Source: Hymenobacter aranciens | Lineage (GTDB): Bacteria > Bacteroidota > Bacteroidia > Cytophagales > Hymenobacteraceae | Assembly: GCF_030580865.1 (NCBI RefSeq) | Contig: NZ_JAUQSY010000003.1 | Span: 1 to 64,000 of the forward strand | Length of the DNA stretch: 64,000 bases | Reading direction: 5' to 3' | Shown here: positions 27,284-36,908 of the stretch, one piece after another | Numbering within the stretch: position 1 is the first letter of the stretch | Layout: each line of letters begins with the position of its first letter | Notes under the pieces: generated by a model | Told to the model about the DNA's origin: nothing | The model's input: only the letters and a program-made list of their open reading frames with translations | Databases searched by the model: none | Made by a program: the position numbers and the translations under genes

Positions 27284-27356
27284 TTGTCCGACCAGGGCTC
27301 GAACCTGGACTTTCTTGAATCAAAATCAAGCGTGTTGCCGGTTACACCATCGGACA
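27284..27356 (-). tRNA. tRNA-Gln (anticodon TTG)
   Basis: Minus-strand cloverleaf of 73 nt without encoded CCA. The 7-bp acceptor stem is TGTCCGA / TCGGACA. The anticodon arm CTTGA-TTTTGAT-TCAAG gives TTG. The T arm is CCAGG-TTCGAGC-CCTGG. It borders the AT-rich island, as integration targets often do. Confidence 0.96.
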
Positions 27357-27389
27357 AGGTCCCAGCGGGCCGATAGCCGTTTGGGACTG

Positions 27390-27419
27390 CAAAGGTACGA
27401 GGCGAAACATTCGGGGCAA
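27390..27419 (-). promoter_or_regulatory. Promoter of tRNA-Gln
   Basis: TTG (27417-27419), exactly 19 nt, then TACCTTTG (27390-27397) on the minus strand: a textbook Bacteroidota vegetative promoter, 33 nt before the mature tRNA. Confidence 0.8.
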
Positions 27420-27594
27420 GGGCTAGGCGAAAAAAAACTTGTAAAAAATGAGCGGCGCGCTGGGGCCGGAAAGTTGCTTTAGTCATTGCCAGTTGATATT
27501 CAGCGGCAAAAATGGTTGGCGGGACGCCCGAATTTTTTGGGCTGCCGAGGCAGAGTAGGGGCCGGAAAGGATAGGAAAAGCGGCGGCTTTGCCG

Positions 27595-27602
27595 TAATTT
27601 TG
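27595..27602 (+). promoter_or_regulatory. Promoter -7 box for atpDC
   Basis: TAATTTTG fits TAnnTTTG exactly and ends 41 bp before the atpD ATG. No TTG sits 19-20 nt further upstream. Confidence 0.5.
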
Positions 27603-27634
27603 CGGCCTGAAAAATCGCATCTAATTCATTTTAA

Positions 27635-29149
<1,515 letters not shown>

Positions 29150-29157
29150 TTGTTTAA

Positions 29158-29214
29158 TTATGAGTTAAGAGTTATGAGTTCGTAGAACGATAACTCATAA
29201 CTCTTAACTCATAA
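29158..29214. repeat. Heptamer-word hairpin between atpD and atpC
   Basis: Two perfect 23-nt inverted arms (29158-29180 and 29192-29214) enclose an 11-nt loop. The arms are three 7-bp words ATGAGTT, AAGAGTT, ATGAGTT. It begins 9 bp after the atpD stop and ends 11 bp before the atpC start, inside a presumed operon. Confidence 0.92.
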
Positions 29215-29225
29215 CTCAAAACCCC

Positions 29226-29471
29226 ATGCATCTCGAAATTATCACCCCCGACCGCAAGGTATTTGAAGGCGAAGTGACCGCCGCCCGTTTTCCGGGTGCC
29301 GATGGCTCGTTTGAAGTGCTGAACAACCACGCGCCAATGATTGCCGCCCTCAAGGCCGGCGAGGTGACGCTGACCAGCGCTGCCGGCCGCGAGGCCATCC
29401 GCATCGAAGGCGGCGTGGTGGAAGTGCTGCGCAACAACGTTATCGTATTGGCCGAAGGCGCGGTGGCGTAA
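29226..29471 (+). CDS. atpC: F1F0 ATP synthase subunit epsilon (short form)
   Basis: 81 residues covering only the N-terminal beta-sandwich domain (MHLEIITPDRKVFEGEVTAA, FPGADGSFEVLNNHAPMIAAL, then strands to VLAEGAVA). The C-terminal helical hairpin of the roughly 130-residue E. coli protein, which blocks ATP hydrolysis, is absent, as is usual in Bacteroidota. It links the gamma subunit to the c ring. Second gene of the atpDC unit. Confidence 0.95.
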   Translation: MHLEIITPDRKVFEGEVTAARFPGADGSFEVLNNHAPMIAALKAGEVTLTSAAGREAIRIEGGVVEVLRNNVIVLAEGAVA

Positions 29472-29495
29472 GGCCGGCCGAGTTTTTTTGCCTGG

Positions 29496-29529
29496 AAAAG
29501 CCGTTTCTGCGTTGCAGAAACGGCTTTTT
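29496..29529 (+). terminator. Terminator of atpDC
   Basis: A perfect 15-bp stem (AAAAGCCGTTTCTGC and its complement) with a 3-nt loop lies 25 bp after the atpC stop, and the plus strand ends in five T's. Confidence 0.92.
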
Positions 29530-29595
29530 GCGTATAGGGCCAGAACGATGTAGAAACGCGAGCCTTCGCGTCGCCGTCCCCCGAGCCCACCCGCC

Positions 29596-30711
29596 ATGAA
29601 CCCAATCCCTACCGACCTTTTTTCCGCCGTCGAGAATATCTACACGCAGCGGCAGCGCTACCTGCTGCTGGTAGCGTCGCTGATTGGGCTGGCGGCCTTG
29701 ATGATTTTCGGCCTCGCCAAATACCTGACGGCTTTTCTGGCGGCGGGTATCCTGTTCGTGGTCTTCCGCCCGTGGTGGATTGCGCTGGTGCACAAGCGCG
29801 GCTGGAACCGGCAGGCGGTGACCATCGGCATCTTGGTGGTGACGGTGGTGGTGCTGGTGATTCCGTTTTATGCGCTGAGTTCGCTACTGATTGATAGAAT
29901 AATTGGCTTTGCCAAGGAGCCGCAGCAGATTATGGATTTGCTGCACAAGCTGGAAAATGCGGTTGGCTTCAAGTTCACCGATAAGGCGAATACGCAGGAG
30001 CTGTTGCAGCAGGGCGCGGGCAAGGTAAGCGGCTGGCTGCCGAAAATTGCAACGAGTGCGCTGAATTTCCTGGTTATCGTGGGTATGATGCTGTTCACGA
30101 TGTACTACATGTTTATGCAGGAAACCTATTTCCTGCTGGGGCTGCACCGCTACCTACCCTTCCGGGGCGAGACAATTGCCGAGCTGGGCGATTCGCTGAA
30201 AAACAACGTGAATGCGAACGTACTGGGGCAGGTGCTGGTGGCGCTGGTACAGGGGATATTGACAGGGCTGCTGCTGCTGGCCTGCCAGGTGCCCGACCCG
30301 CTGTTCTGGGGCGTGGTGGCATTTTTTATGGCGTTTCTGCCGGTGCTGGGTACGCCGCTGGTGTGGGGGCCGGCGGGGCTTTATCAACTATCGCAGGGGC
30401 ATACCTGGCAGGGGGCAACTATTTTGATAGTGGGCTTTGTGGTGATTATCAACGTGGATAATGTGCTGCGCATCATGCTGGCCAAGCGCATGGGCGACAT
30501 TCACCCGCTGATAACGCTGGTGGGGCTGATTCTGGGCGTAGAGGTGTTTGGCATCATCGGGCTGGTGATTGGGCCGCTGCTGCTGTCGTATTTTATTGTG
30601 CTGATGGAGGTGTTTCGGAAGGAAAATAAGCTGCACATGGTGGCGAAAAAAGAAGGCAAGACCAAACTTAGCCAGGTGGGCGGGGCGTCGCTGCCCGACG
30701 CCAAGGTGTAA
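29596..30711 (+). CDS. AI-2E family transporter (PerM/YtqA-like)
   Basis: 371 residues of the AI-2E transporter family. Two N-terminal helix pairs (about 25-45 and 55-85) are followed by a cytosolic-looking segment (about 95-150), then helices from about 155 onward. The family-typical blocks are GQVLVALVQGILTGLLLL, FWGVVAFFMAFLPVLGT, LVWGPAGLYQL, and GDIHPLITLVGLILGVEVFG near the C-terminus. Members have been linked to export of autoinducer-2 or to ion antiport, so substrate cannot be assumed. The tail is basic and soluble. It follows the atpDC terminator and is probably independently transcribed. Confidence 0.92.
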   Translation: MNPIPTDLFSAVENIYTQRQRYLLLVASLIGLAALMIFGLAKYLTAFLAAGILFVVFRPWWIALVHKRGWNRQAVTIGILVVTVVVLVIPFYALSSLLIDRIIGFAKEPQQIMDLLHKLENAVGFKFTDKANTQELLQQGAGKVSGWLPKIATSALNFLVIVGMMLFTMYYMFMQETYFLLGLHRYLPFRGETIAELGDSLKNNVNANVLGQVLVALVQGILTGLLLLACQVPDPLFWGVVAFFMAFLPVLGTPLVWGPAGLYQLSQGHTWQGATILIVGFVVIINVDNVLRIMLAKRMGDIHPLITLVGLILGVEVFGIIGLVIGPLLLSYFIVLMEVFRKENKLHMVAKKEGKTKLSQVGGASLPDAKV

Positions 30712-30738
30712 CTTACGGGCCTCATTCCCTCCCGCGCC

Positions 30739-31887
30739 ATGGACATCACCAATATCCACCCCAAAGTCACCCCGATTTACCAGACTTCGGTCTTCAAATT
30801 TGCCTCGCTGGCCGAGCTGGAGGAGTACTACACCACCCCCGACCGCGGCGGCCGTTTCGGCTACTCGCGCTCCGAAAACCCGAATACCACCGAGCTGGTG
30901 GCTGAGGTGGCCCGGCTGGAAGGCGCGGCCAGCGGCGGCGTAGCCACCGGCTCGGGGCTGGGCGGGCTGCTGGCCGCCGTGCTGGCCACCTGCAAAGCCG
31001 GCGACCACGTGCTGTGCCCCGAGGAGCTCTACGGCGGCTCGGTGGTATTGCTGAGCCACGAAATGACCCGCCTGGGTATTGAAACCAGCTACGTGCCGCT
31101 GGCCGAGCTCTACGACCTGGAGCGCTGGATAAAGCCCAACACCAGGCTAGTGCTGGCCGAGGTGCTTAGCAACCCGCTGCTGACGGTGCTCGATGGGCCG
31201 CGCCTGGCCAGCGCTTGCCAGGCCCACGGCATCAAGCTGCTTATCGATAGTAGCTTCACCACGCCCATGCTGAGCAAGCCGCTAAGCTGGGGCGCCGACA
31301 TGGTGTGGCACTCGGCCACGAAATACCTCGGCGGGCATTCCGACGTGATGGCTGGCGTGGTGGTGGCCGCTACGCCCAGCCTGGGCCGCCGCCTGCACGC
31401 GGTGGGCACCAACATCGGCACCACCCTGGCTCCAATGGAAGCCTGGTTGACGGTGCGCGGCCTGAAAACCCTGCGCCTACGCATGCGCCAGCATTCCGAG
31501 AATGCGCTGGCAGTGGCGCAGTTTCTGGCGAAGCACCCGGCGGTGGCGCAGGTGTATTATCCTGGATTAACGAGCCACGGGGGGCACGAGCTGGCTCGCG
31601 AGCAGTTGCTCAATGGCTGGTTTGGGGGCATGCTGTCGTTTCGGCTGCAGGACGACTCGGCGGAGGCAGCCGACCGGTTTATTCAGCGGACGCGTCTGTT
31701 TCCGTTTGCGCCCTCGCTGGCAGGGGTAGCGTCATCGGTATCGTATCCGCTGGGGACCTCGCACCGGGGCGTGCCTGATGAGCGGCGGCAGGCGCTGGGC
31801 ATCACGCCCGGGCTGCTGCGGCTGAGCGTGGGCGTGGAAGAAGTAGAGGAATTGCTGGAAGACTTAGGCCAGGCGTTGGTAAATTAA
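30739..31887 (+). CDS. Cys/Met metabolism PLP-dependent enzyme
   Basis: 382 residues of the cystathionine gamma-synthase/lyase superfamily. Motifs are the N-terminal PIYQTSVF, YSRSENPNTTELVAEVARLE, the PLP-phosphate region TGSGLGGLLAAVLA, DSSFTTPMLSKPL, and the PLP-binding Lys in WHSATKYLGGHSDVMAG. Possible reactions are cystathionine gamma-synthase, gamma-lyase, O-acetylhomoserine sulfhydrylase or methionine gamma-lyase. Sequence alone does not separate these. Starts 27 bp after the transporter gene, so could be cotranscribed. It converges on the mscS gene. Confidence 0.92.
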   Translation: MDITNIHPKVTPIYQTSVFKFASLAELEEYYTTPDRGGRFGYSRSENPNTTELVAEVARLEGAASGGVATGSGLGGLLAAVLATCKAGDHVLCPEELYGGSVVLLSHEMTRLGIETSYVPLAELYDLERWIKPNTRLVLAEVLSNPLLTVLDGPRLASACQAHGIKLLIDSSFTTPMLSKPLSWGADMVWHSATKYLGGHSDVMAGVVVAATPSLGRRLHAVGTNIGTTLAPMEAWLTVRGLKTLRLRMRQHSENALAVAQFLAKHPAVAQVYYPGLTSHGGHELAREQLLNGWFGGMLSFRLQDDSAEAADRFIQRTRLFPFAPSLAGVASSVSYPLGTSHRGVPDERRQALGITPGLLRLSVGVEEVEELLEDLGQALVN

Positions 31888-31925
31888 AACCTGTCCTGCT
31901 TCACTGCGTCCAGCAGGACAGGTTT
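31887..31925. terminator. Bidirectional terminator
   Basis: A perfect 14-bp stem (AAACCTGTCCTGCT, loop of 11, complement) between the convergent PLP-enzyme and mscS genes. It overlaps both stop codons. The A and T ends serve both strands. Confidence 0.85.
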
Positions 31926-32787
31926 AGTTATTCTGCGTCCGCAACGGCGCCGAATCGGCTAGCAGTCTTACTTCGACGGGAGCGGCCACCGCGCCCGGTA
32001 CGCTGGCCAGAAGTTGCCGCGCCTGGCTGAGCAGGCGAGTACGGGCATCGCGGGCGGCGGCGCCCTGGTCGGCGGGCGTCCAGAAGAATACGCGCACGGT
32101 CAGCTTGTCGTCGTTCAATTCCTCAAGGGCGGCGACGGGCTGATGGCCGGGTGTGTCGAGCACGATTTTCTCCTGCCGCACCTGGGCCAGCAGTTGCTGC
32201 ATGATGGCCTCAGGGTCGGCGGTGGGGCCGAGGGTGAGGGCATAGTCCTGGCGTACCTGGCCGTCGCGGGTGTAATTTACCACCGGTTCTTTCAGCACCA
32301 GGGAGTTGGGGATGTATATGTCTTTGCCATCCACAGTTTTGATGCGGGTGGTGCGCAGGTTTAGCTCCTGCACTTTGCCCTTGAGGCCTTTCACCTCAAT
32401 ATTATCCTGCACGTGGAAGGGGCGGTTGAAGGCCAGAATAACGCCGGCTAGGAAGTTCTCCGCAATATCCTTGAAAGCAAAGCCGACTAGGAAAGCCGAT
32501 AAGCCCAGCCCGCCCAGCAGGCCGCCCACCACGCCCGAAAAGCCTACAATTTGCAGAGCCAGCAGCACGCCGCCCAGCATCAGCAGCCAGCGGCCTATTT
32601 CGGTGAGGAAGTTGGTGAGCAGCGGGTCGGCCGAGTGGGCCGTGAGCTTGGTAGCGAGATAAGTGCGTAGCCGGCCAGCCGCCAGCCATACCGCCGTGAG
32701 CACTACCGCCGCCACCAGCAGTTTGGGCAGCAAGTAGATGAACTGGGTGAGGTAGGTGTGAGCAACGGCAGAGAATTCTTGCAGCAT
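31924..32787 (-). CDS. mscS: Small-conductance mechanosensitive channel (MscS family)
   Basis: 287 residues, MscS size. Three membrane helices lie at about 15-40, 62-85 and 88-115. The pore-lining helix is Gly/Ala-rich (VVGGLLGGLGLSAFLVGFA), then FKDIAENFLAGVILAFNRPF, the signature entry to the cytoplasmic beta domain (DNIEVKGLKGKVQELNLRTT, IYIPNSLVLKEPVVNYTR). It opens under membrane tension to release solutes during hypo-osmotic shock. The C-terminal vestibule is complete. Stop codon lies within the shared terminator. Confidence 0.95.
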   Translation of the reverse strand: MLQEFSAVAHTYLTQFIYLLPKLLVAAVVLTAVWLAAGRLRTYLATKLTAHSADPLLTNFLTEIGRWLLMLGGVLLALQIVGFSGVVGGLLGGLGLSAFLVGFAFKDIAENFLAGVILAFNRPFHVQDNIEVKGLKGKVQELNLRTTRIKTVDGKDIYIPNSLVLKEPVVNYTRDGQVRQDYALTLGPTADPEAIMQQLLAQVRQEKIVLDTPGHQPVAALEELNDDKLTVRVFFWTPADQGAAARDARTRLLSQARQLLASVPGAVAAPVEVRLLADSAPLRTQNN

Positions 32788-32853
32788 AGCAGAGGGGGAG
32801 AAGAAAGCGCCAAATTAGAGCCTGCGCCGCAAAATGCCAGTGAGCGGCTGAAA

Positions 32854-32887
32854 AAAGAAAGCCCCATTTCCGGGCCGGAAATGGGGC
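32854..32887 (-). terminator. Terminator of tRNA-Ser (TGA)
   Basis: On the minus strand GCCCCATTTCC pairs perfectly with GGAAATGGGGC around a 5-nt loop, followed by TTTCTTTTTTC. Confidence 0.92.
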
Positions 32888-32894
32888 TTCTCAG

Positions 32895-32979
32895 CAGAGG
32901 AGGAGGGATTCGAACCCCCGGAGGTTTAACCCTCAACGGTTTTCAAGACCGCCGCAATCGACCACTCTGCCACTCCTCT
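32895..32979 (-). tRNA. tRNA-Ser (anticodon TGA)
   Basis: 85 nt with the long variable arm of class II tRNAs. The acceptor stem is AGAGGAG / CTCCTCT with discriminator G. The anticodon stem-loop CGGTC-TTGAAAA-CCG gives TGA. The T loop is TTCGAAT. Upstream in the same direction is tRNA-Ser (CGA). Confidence 0.96.
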
Positions 32980-33018
32980 GGGTCAATTATGCGTGTTGCG
33001 CTGGTTGATTCAGTCAAT

Positions 33019-33053
33019 AAAAAAGGCTTTTCCCAGCGCAGAAAAGCCTTTTT
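33019..33053 (-). terminator. Terminator of tRNA-Ser (CGA)
   Basis: A 13-bp stem AAAAAGGCTTTTC / GAAAAGCCTTTTT with an 8-nt loop, right after the tRNA 3' end on the minus strand. It lies between the two serine tRNAs, so they are likely separate transcripts. Confidence 0.9.
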
Positions 33054-33055
33054 AG

Positions 33056-33142
33056 CAGAGAGGAAGGGATTCGAACCCCCGATACGGTTGCCCGTATAGC
33101 GGATTTCGAATCCGCCGCATTCGACCACTCTGCCACCTCTCT
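33056..33142 (-). tRNA. tRNA-Ser (anticodon CGA)
   Basis: 87 nt class II tRNA. The acceptor stem is AGAGAGG / CCTCTCT with discriminator G. The anticodon arm GCGGA-TTCGAAA-TCCGC gives CGA. A long variable arm (ATACGG / CCGTAT) is present. T stem has two G-T pairs. Confidence 0.96.
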
Positions 33143-33169
33143 GTAGGTCCCCGAGTGGTTTCGGGACTG

Positions 33170-33199
33170 CAAAAGTACGGGGCAATTTCAAATTGGCAA
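33170..33199 (-). promoter_or_regulatory. Promoter of tRNA-Ser (CGA)
   Basis: TTG (33197-33199), 19 nt, then TACTTTTG (33170-33177) on the minus strand, identical in geometry to the tRNA-Gln promoter. It ends 27 nt before the mature tRNA. Confidence 0.8.
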
Positions 33200-33266
33200 G
33201 CGGCCGCCGGTATTTTTTTGCAGAAAATCGGGCACAAGAGCCGCTTCTGCACCGGCTCACGCACGC

Positions 33267-34217
33267 TCAGGCGGCAGTCGTTTTCCGCAGCCGGCCGGTC
33301 ATGGCGTCCATACTCACGTTCACCTCGAAGCCGATGATGAGGGTCATGCACACGAATTCCAGCCACACCATGAAGCCCACCAGCGCCCCGATGGAGCCGT
33401 AGAAGTGGTTGTAAGAGTCGAAGATGCGCACGTAGAGCGTGAACAGAAACGACACCAGGAAGATGAGCAGCGTGGCCACCACCGCGCCGGTTGATATCAG
33501 CGGCCATTTGTCGTGCACCGGGGGCACGAAGTAATAAATGACGCAGGTGGTGGATAAAAACAGCCCCAGTAGCGAGCCATAGCGCACCAGCGAAATCACC
33601 AGGTCGGTAAATTTCTCGGGGACTATTTCGTAAAATACCAGCGCGTCAATAATATACGTGCCAAAGAAGATGCCCACAATGGCCAGTACGAGTATCAGGG
33701 ACAGTACAAAAGTGAGAGCGGTAGCAATAAGACGCTTACGCAAATAGCTGCGGTGCTTGAACCACGGATATTTCTTCTCAAACGCATCGAGCAGCGCCAT
33801 GATACCGTTGGAGCTGAGAAATAAGGCCGTACCAAACCCGAACGACAGCAGGCCGCCGTGCGGAATGTTCACAATATCCTCAATCGTGGAGGCCGTAGCG
33901 GCGTATAGCTCCTTGGGCATGAAGTCGGCCAGAAACTGCAGGATGTCCACGTTCAGGTTCGGAACCGGGATGTAGGGAATGAGCGTGAACAGGAAAATGA
34001 TGGTCGGAAACAGCGCCACCGTGAGGTTAAACGCCATGTAGGCCGCCCGCTTTTCCAGCGAGTCGAGCCGCAGCTCGTGCATCACCCGGTCGAGCACATC
34101 GTACAGCGAAGCCTCGCCGCCCGGCAGCCGAAACCGCTTCAGCCCGACGATAACCCGCCGGTACGGGCGCTGCTTGCGCACGTCGGGGAAGCGGGAACGG
34201 CGGGTGGGGGTGTGCAT
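33267..34217 (-). CDS. YihY/BrkB family inner-membrane protein
   Basis: 316 residues. A basic, cytoplasmic N-terminus (RRSRFPDVRKQRPYRR) precedes six hydrophobic segments. Family blocks are SLEKRAAYMAFNLTVALFPT, SSNGIMALLDAFEKKYPW, RYGSLLGLFLSTTCVIYYFVPP, and FYGSIGALVGFMVWLEFVCM. Once misnamed RNase BN, the family has been proposed to export or protect against envelope-active compounds, but its activity is not settled. It ends in a short basic tail. Downstream of a thioesterase gene, separated by a hairpin repeat. Confidence 0.93.
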   Translation of the reverse strand: MHTPTRRSRFPDVRKQRPYRRVIVGLKRFRLPGGEASLYDVLDRVMHELRLDSLEKRAAYMAFNLTVALFPTIIFLFTLIPYIPVPNLNVDILQFLADFMPKELYAATASTIEDIVNIPHGGLLSFGFGTALFLSSNGIMALLDAFEKKYPWFKHRSYLRKRLIATALTFVLSLILVLAIVGIFFGTYIIDALVFYEIVPEKFTDLVISLVRYGSLLGLFLSTTCVIYYFVPPVHDKWPLISTGAVVATLLIFLVSFLFTLYVRIFDSYNHFYGSIGALVGFMVWLEFVCMTLIIGFEVNVSMDAMTGRLRKTTAA

Positions 34218-34221
34218 TTTT

Positions 34222-34331
34222 TTGAATTAAAAATTTGAGTTAAAAATTAAAAATCGTTTTCCGGCTAAGTCTGCTTATCAGGTGAAGCTGGGCTTGGGAG
34301 CCAATTTTTAATTCATCGTTTTTAATTCACT
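34222..34331. repeat. Imperfect heptamer-word inverted repeat (AATTAAA type)
   Basis: Left arm about 34222-34257 and right arm about 34300-34331 are built of degenerate AATTAAA / TTTTAATT words in inverted orientation, with mismatches. It fills the gap between the BrkB-like gene and the thioesterase gene and touches the thioesterase stop codon. Confidence 0.6.
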
Positions 34332-34818
34332 TCCCAAACGCCGCCGGCGCCGGCGCATCGGGGGCTACGGAGCCGGGGGCGGGCGCTACGGGGCTGTCCA
34401 ACTCATCGTCGCTGAAATACGGAGCTAGCTTTTGCTGCACGCTGGGCGGCATCGGCACGGGCCGGCCGGTGCTGGCGTTTACGAACACCATCAGCGTGTG
34501 GCCTTCGGTCAGCAGCTCCCGGGCTTCGTTATAAATCTCGTATTCAAAGAGTACCCGCGAACCTTCGGCCGGCTGTCGCAGCAGTAGGCGCACGGTCAAC
34601 AGGTCGTCGTAGCGAGCCGGGCGGCGGAACTTGGTGCGCAACTCGCCCACCGGCATTCCTACACCCTCGGCCTCCATGTCTTTGTAGCGAATGCCAAGCT
34701 GCCGAAACGCCTCAGTACGGGCTACTTCGAAATAGGCCGCGTAGTTGCCATGATAGACGTAGCCCATCTGGTCAGTTTCGGCGTAGCGCACACGGATTTG
34801 AATGTCGGCCTGGTACAT
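34327..34818 (-). CDS. YbgC/FadM-type acyl-CoA thioesterase
   Basis: 163 residues. A hotdog domain covers about 1-135, with the family signature RYAETDQMGYVYHGNYAAYF (catalytic Asp in TDQMG), then FRRPARYDDLLTVRLLL and a strand ending HTLMVFVNASTGRPV. The C-terminal 25 residues are Pro/Ala-rich and probably disordered. Such enzymes hydrolyse short or long acyl-CoAs. In proteobacteria YbgC belongs to the tol-pal cluster, but no tol genes are in view here. Confidence 0.9.
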   Translation of the reverse strand: MYQADIQIRVRYAETDQMGYVYHGNYAAYFEVARTEAFRQLGIRYKDMEAEGVGMPVGELRTKFRRPARYDDLLTVRLLLRQPAEGSRVLFEYEIYNEARELLTEGHTLMVFVNASTGRPVPMPPSVQQKLAPYFSDDELDSPVAPAPGSVAPDAPAPAAFGK

Positions 34819-34832
34819 TTTTATTTAGGTGC

Positions 34833-34901
34833 TAGCTGAAAGCTATTAGCCGTTAGATTTTTACTGCTAGAATCAGGCTAACAGCTAGTGGCTTTCAGCT
34901 A
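34833..34901. repeat. Heptamer-word hairpin (AGCTGAA type)
   Basis: Arms 34833-34856 and 34878-34901 are inverted copies with three mismatches in 24. They read as 7-bp words AGCTGAA, AGCTATT, AGCCGTT. The repeat sits between the thioesterase start and the mltG stop, and would lie in the 3' end of the mltG transcript. Confidence 0.8.
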
Positions 34902-34911
34902 ACAGCTAAAA

Positions 34912-35991
34912 TTAAATTCCTGCCCGGTTCAGCGCCGCCTGGTAGCGCCGCGCATTTACCAGGTGCCCGGCCTCGTTGGTAGCAAAGGCGTGGTAGCCGC
35001 TGAAATCCTCTTTAGCGCAGAAATATAGGTAGTTGTTTTCCTCCGGGTTCAGCACCGCGTCGATGCTGCTGATGCTGGGCAGGTTGATGGGGCCGGGCGG
35101 CAGGCCGGCGTACTTATAGGTGTTGTAAGGCGAATCTTTCTGCAGATGTACGTTAAGTACGCGCTTGATGCTGAAATCGCCGTTGGCATACACCACGGTG
35201 GGGTCGGCCTGTAGCTTCATGCCGCGCCGGATGCGGTTGAGGTACACGGCGGCGATGCGCGGCCGCTCGTCGGCGTGCTGCTGCTGCTCGGCCTCCACGA
35301 TGCTGGCCAGGGTGCTTACCTCGGCGCGGGTCAGCTTGAGCTTCTCGCGTTTAGCGTCGCGGGCGGGCGTCCAGAATTTCTCGTACTCCTTCTTCATGCG
35401 CTGCATGAGGTTCTGGGCCGAGGTGTTCCAGTACAGCTCATAGGTATTGGGAATGAACATCGTCATCACCGTAGCCGTGTCGAAACCCAGGCTGCGGACG
35501 TAGCTGGGGCTGCGTAGCAGCGAGTCGATTTCGCGGGGGCGGGCGTCAATCTGGTTCGAGAGCTTTTCGGCCAGCTCGCGGCGCAGGCGCACATTGGTGA
35601 ACGTCAGCTTCAGCGGCGACTGAATACCGGCCTTCAGCACGTTGATAAGCTGACGGTTGGTGTAGCCATCCTGGAGTTGGTAGCGGCCCGGCTTCACGTG
35701 CCCGGGGTATTTCATGAGCTTGGCCACGAAGCGCAGCGAGAGCTTGTCCACCACCACGCCGGTTTTCTCCACGTTGTTCAGGGCTTGCTGCCAGTCCTGC
35801 CCACGCCGGATGAGCACATAGGTCGGCCGGCCGTTGGTTTCGATATTGGAGGTGAAGAAAATCTGATAGAAATAGTACGAGAAGCAGATGAGGCCAAGCC
35901 CGAACGTCGCGAAGAAGACGGCGTAGCGGTTGCGGCGGCTCTGGGCTTTGGCTTTGTAGTCGGGGCGCGACTTTTTGGCAGATGATGACAT
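34912..35991 (-). CDS. mltG: Endolytic murein transglycosylase MltG
   Basis: 359 residues from the ATG at 35989-35991 (MSSSAKKSRPDYK); 79 further codons upstream are open but look non-coding. A basic N-terminus leads to one membrane helix (about 22-42), then a LysM-like subdomain and the YceG catalytic domain. The catalytic Glu is in LASIVEAEQQQHADERPRIA, followed by VYLNRIRRGMKLQADPTVVY and YAGLPPGPINLPS. MltG cuts nascent glycan strands near the membrane and so limits peptidoglycan chain length. Confidence 0.96.
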   Translation of the reverse strand: MSSSAKKSRPDYKAKAQSRRNRYAVFFATFGLGLICFSYYFYQIFFTSNIETNGRPTYVLIRRGQDWQQALNNVEKTGVVVDKLSLRFVAKLMKYPGHVKPGRYQLQDGYTNRQLINVLKAGIQSPLKLTFTNVRLRRELAEKLSNQIDARPREIDSLLRSPSYVRSLGFDTATVMTMFIPNTYELYWNTSAQNLMQRMKKEYEKFWTPARDAKREKLKLTRAEVSTLASIVEAEQQQHADERPRIAAVYLNRIRRGMKLQADPTVVYANGDFSIKRVLNVHLQKDSPYNTYKYAGLPPGPINLPSISSIDAVLNPEENNYLYFCAKEDFSGYHAFATNEAGHLVNARRYQAALNRAGI

Positions 35992-36269
35992 AAAAAGATT
36001 GGGGCGACTGTAGCGCGGCCTCAAAAATACGAACGTCAGCAGCCCGCGCGCCGAACCGTTCACCCCGTCCAACTGTTGAGGGCGAGCTAACCGCGTGATT
36101 CTACTGATTTTTACCCCGACTTTTCGCCCGCCGTCCGCAAGTTTTTCGCGTAGTTTTCGCCGGGCGTAGTACCTTGCCCGCCGTTTTGAGGTGCAGCGCA
36201 GGCAACTTTCCCCGCGCCGGCCCGTCAATCAGCGCACTTTCACGTTTCTAACTTCCCCCCTTTTAGTAT

Positions 36270-36902
36270 ATGCCCGCCACGCTCCTTCGCATCCACCCCG
36301 ACAACCCGCCGCAAAACCGCATTCTCCAAGCCGTCGAAGTGCTGCGCAAAGGCGGTATCATTATCTACCCCACTGATACCGTGTATGGTATCGGCTGCGA
36401 TATTCACAATACGAAAGCCGTGGAGCGCCTCTGCCGCATCAAAAACCTGAAGCCCGAGAAAGCCAACCTCAGCTTTATCTGCGCCGACCTCTCGCACATC
36501 AGCGACTACGCGCACGGCATCACCACGCCCACCTACAAAGTCATCCGGAAGGCACTGCCCGGCCCCTTCACCTTCATCTTCGAGGCCAACCCCAACGCTC
36601 CCCGCTACGGCGGCGTGAAGCGTAAAACGGTCGGCATTCGGGTGCCCGACAACCAGATTGTCACCCAGATTGTCAAAGAGTTTGGTAATCCTATCGTCAG
36701 CACCTCGGTGCGCGAAGATGAAAATACGCTGGAAGAATACGTGACCGACCCCGACCTGATTTTCGAGAAATACCGCCTCATGGTGGACCTCGTAATTGAC
36801 GGCGGTTTCGGCGGCAACGTGCCCAGCACCATCATCGACTGCACCAACGACGACTTCGAGCTCATCCGCGAAGGCGCGGGCGACATCGAGCAGTACCTGT
36901 AA
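36270..36902 (+). CDS. Sua5/YciO/YrdC family protein (L-threonylcarbamoyl-AMP synthase)
   Basis: 210 residues of the YrdC fold. GGIIIYPTDTVYGIGCD carries the nucleotide/threonine-binding motif, followed by a KNLKPEKANLSFIC strand, LPGPFTFIFEAN, RKTVGIRVPDN and FGNPIVSTSV. Family members make threonylcarbamoyl-AMP for the t6A modification of ANN-decoding tRNAs. Members of the YciO branch are less well characterised and the sequence (LKPEKANLSFI rather than KxR KRP) leans toward YciO. A TACCTTGC box lies at 36170-36177, about 90 bp upstream. Confidence 0.9.
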   Translation: MPATLLRIHPDNPPQNRILQAVEVLRKGGIIIYPTDTVYGIGCDIHNTKAVERLCRIKNLKPEKANLSFICADLSHISDYAHGITTPTYKVIRKALPGPFTFIFEANPNAPRYGGVKRKTVGIRVPDNQIVTQIVKEFGNPIVSTSVREDENTLEEYVTDPDLIFEKYRLMVDLVIDGGFGGNVPSTIIDCTNDDFELIREGAGDIEQYL

Positions 36903-36908
36903 TCTTTT

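Noticed and set aside
35992..36228. N-terminal extension of MltG to 36228
   Set aside because: Basic, Cys-containing and without a membrane signal; the ATG at 35989-35991 gives the normal membrane-anchored N-terminus.
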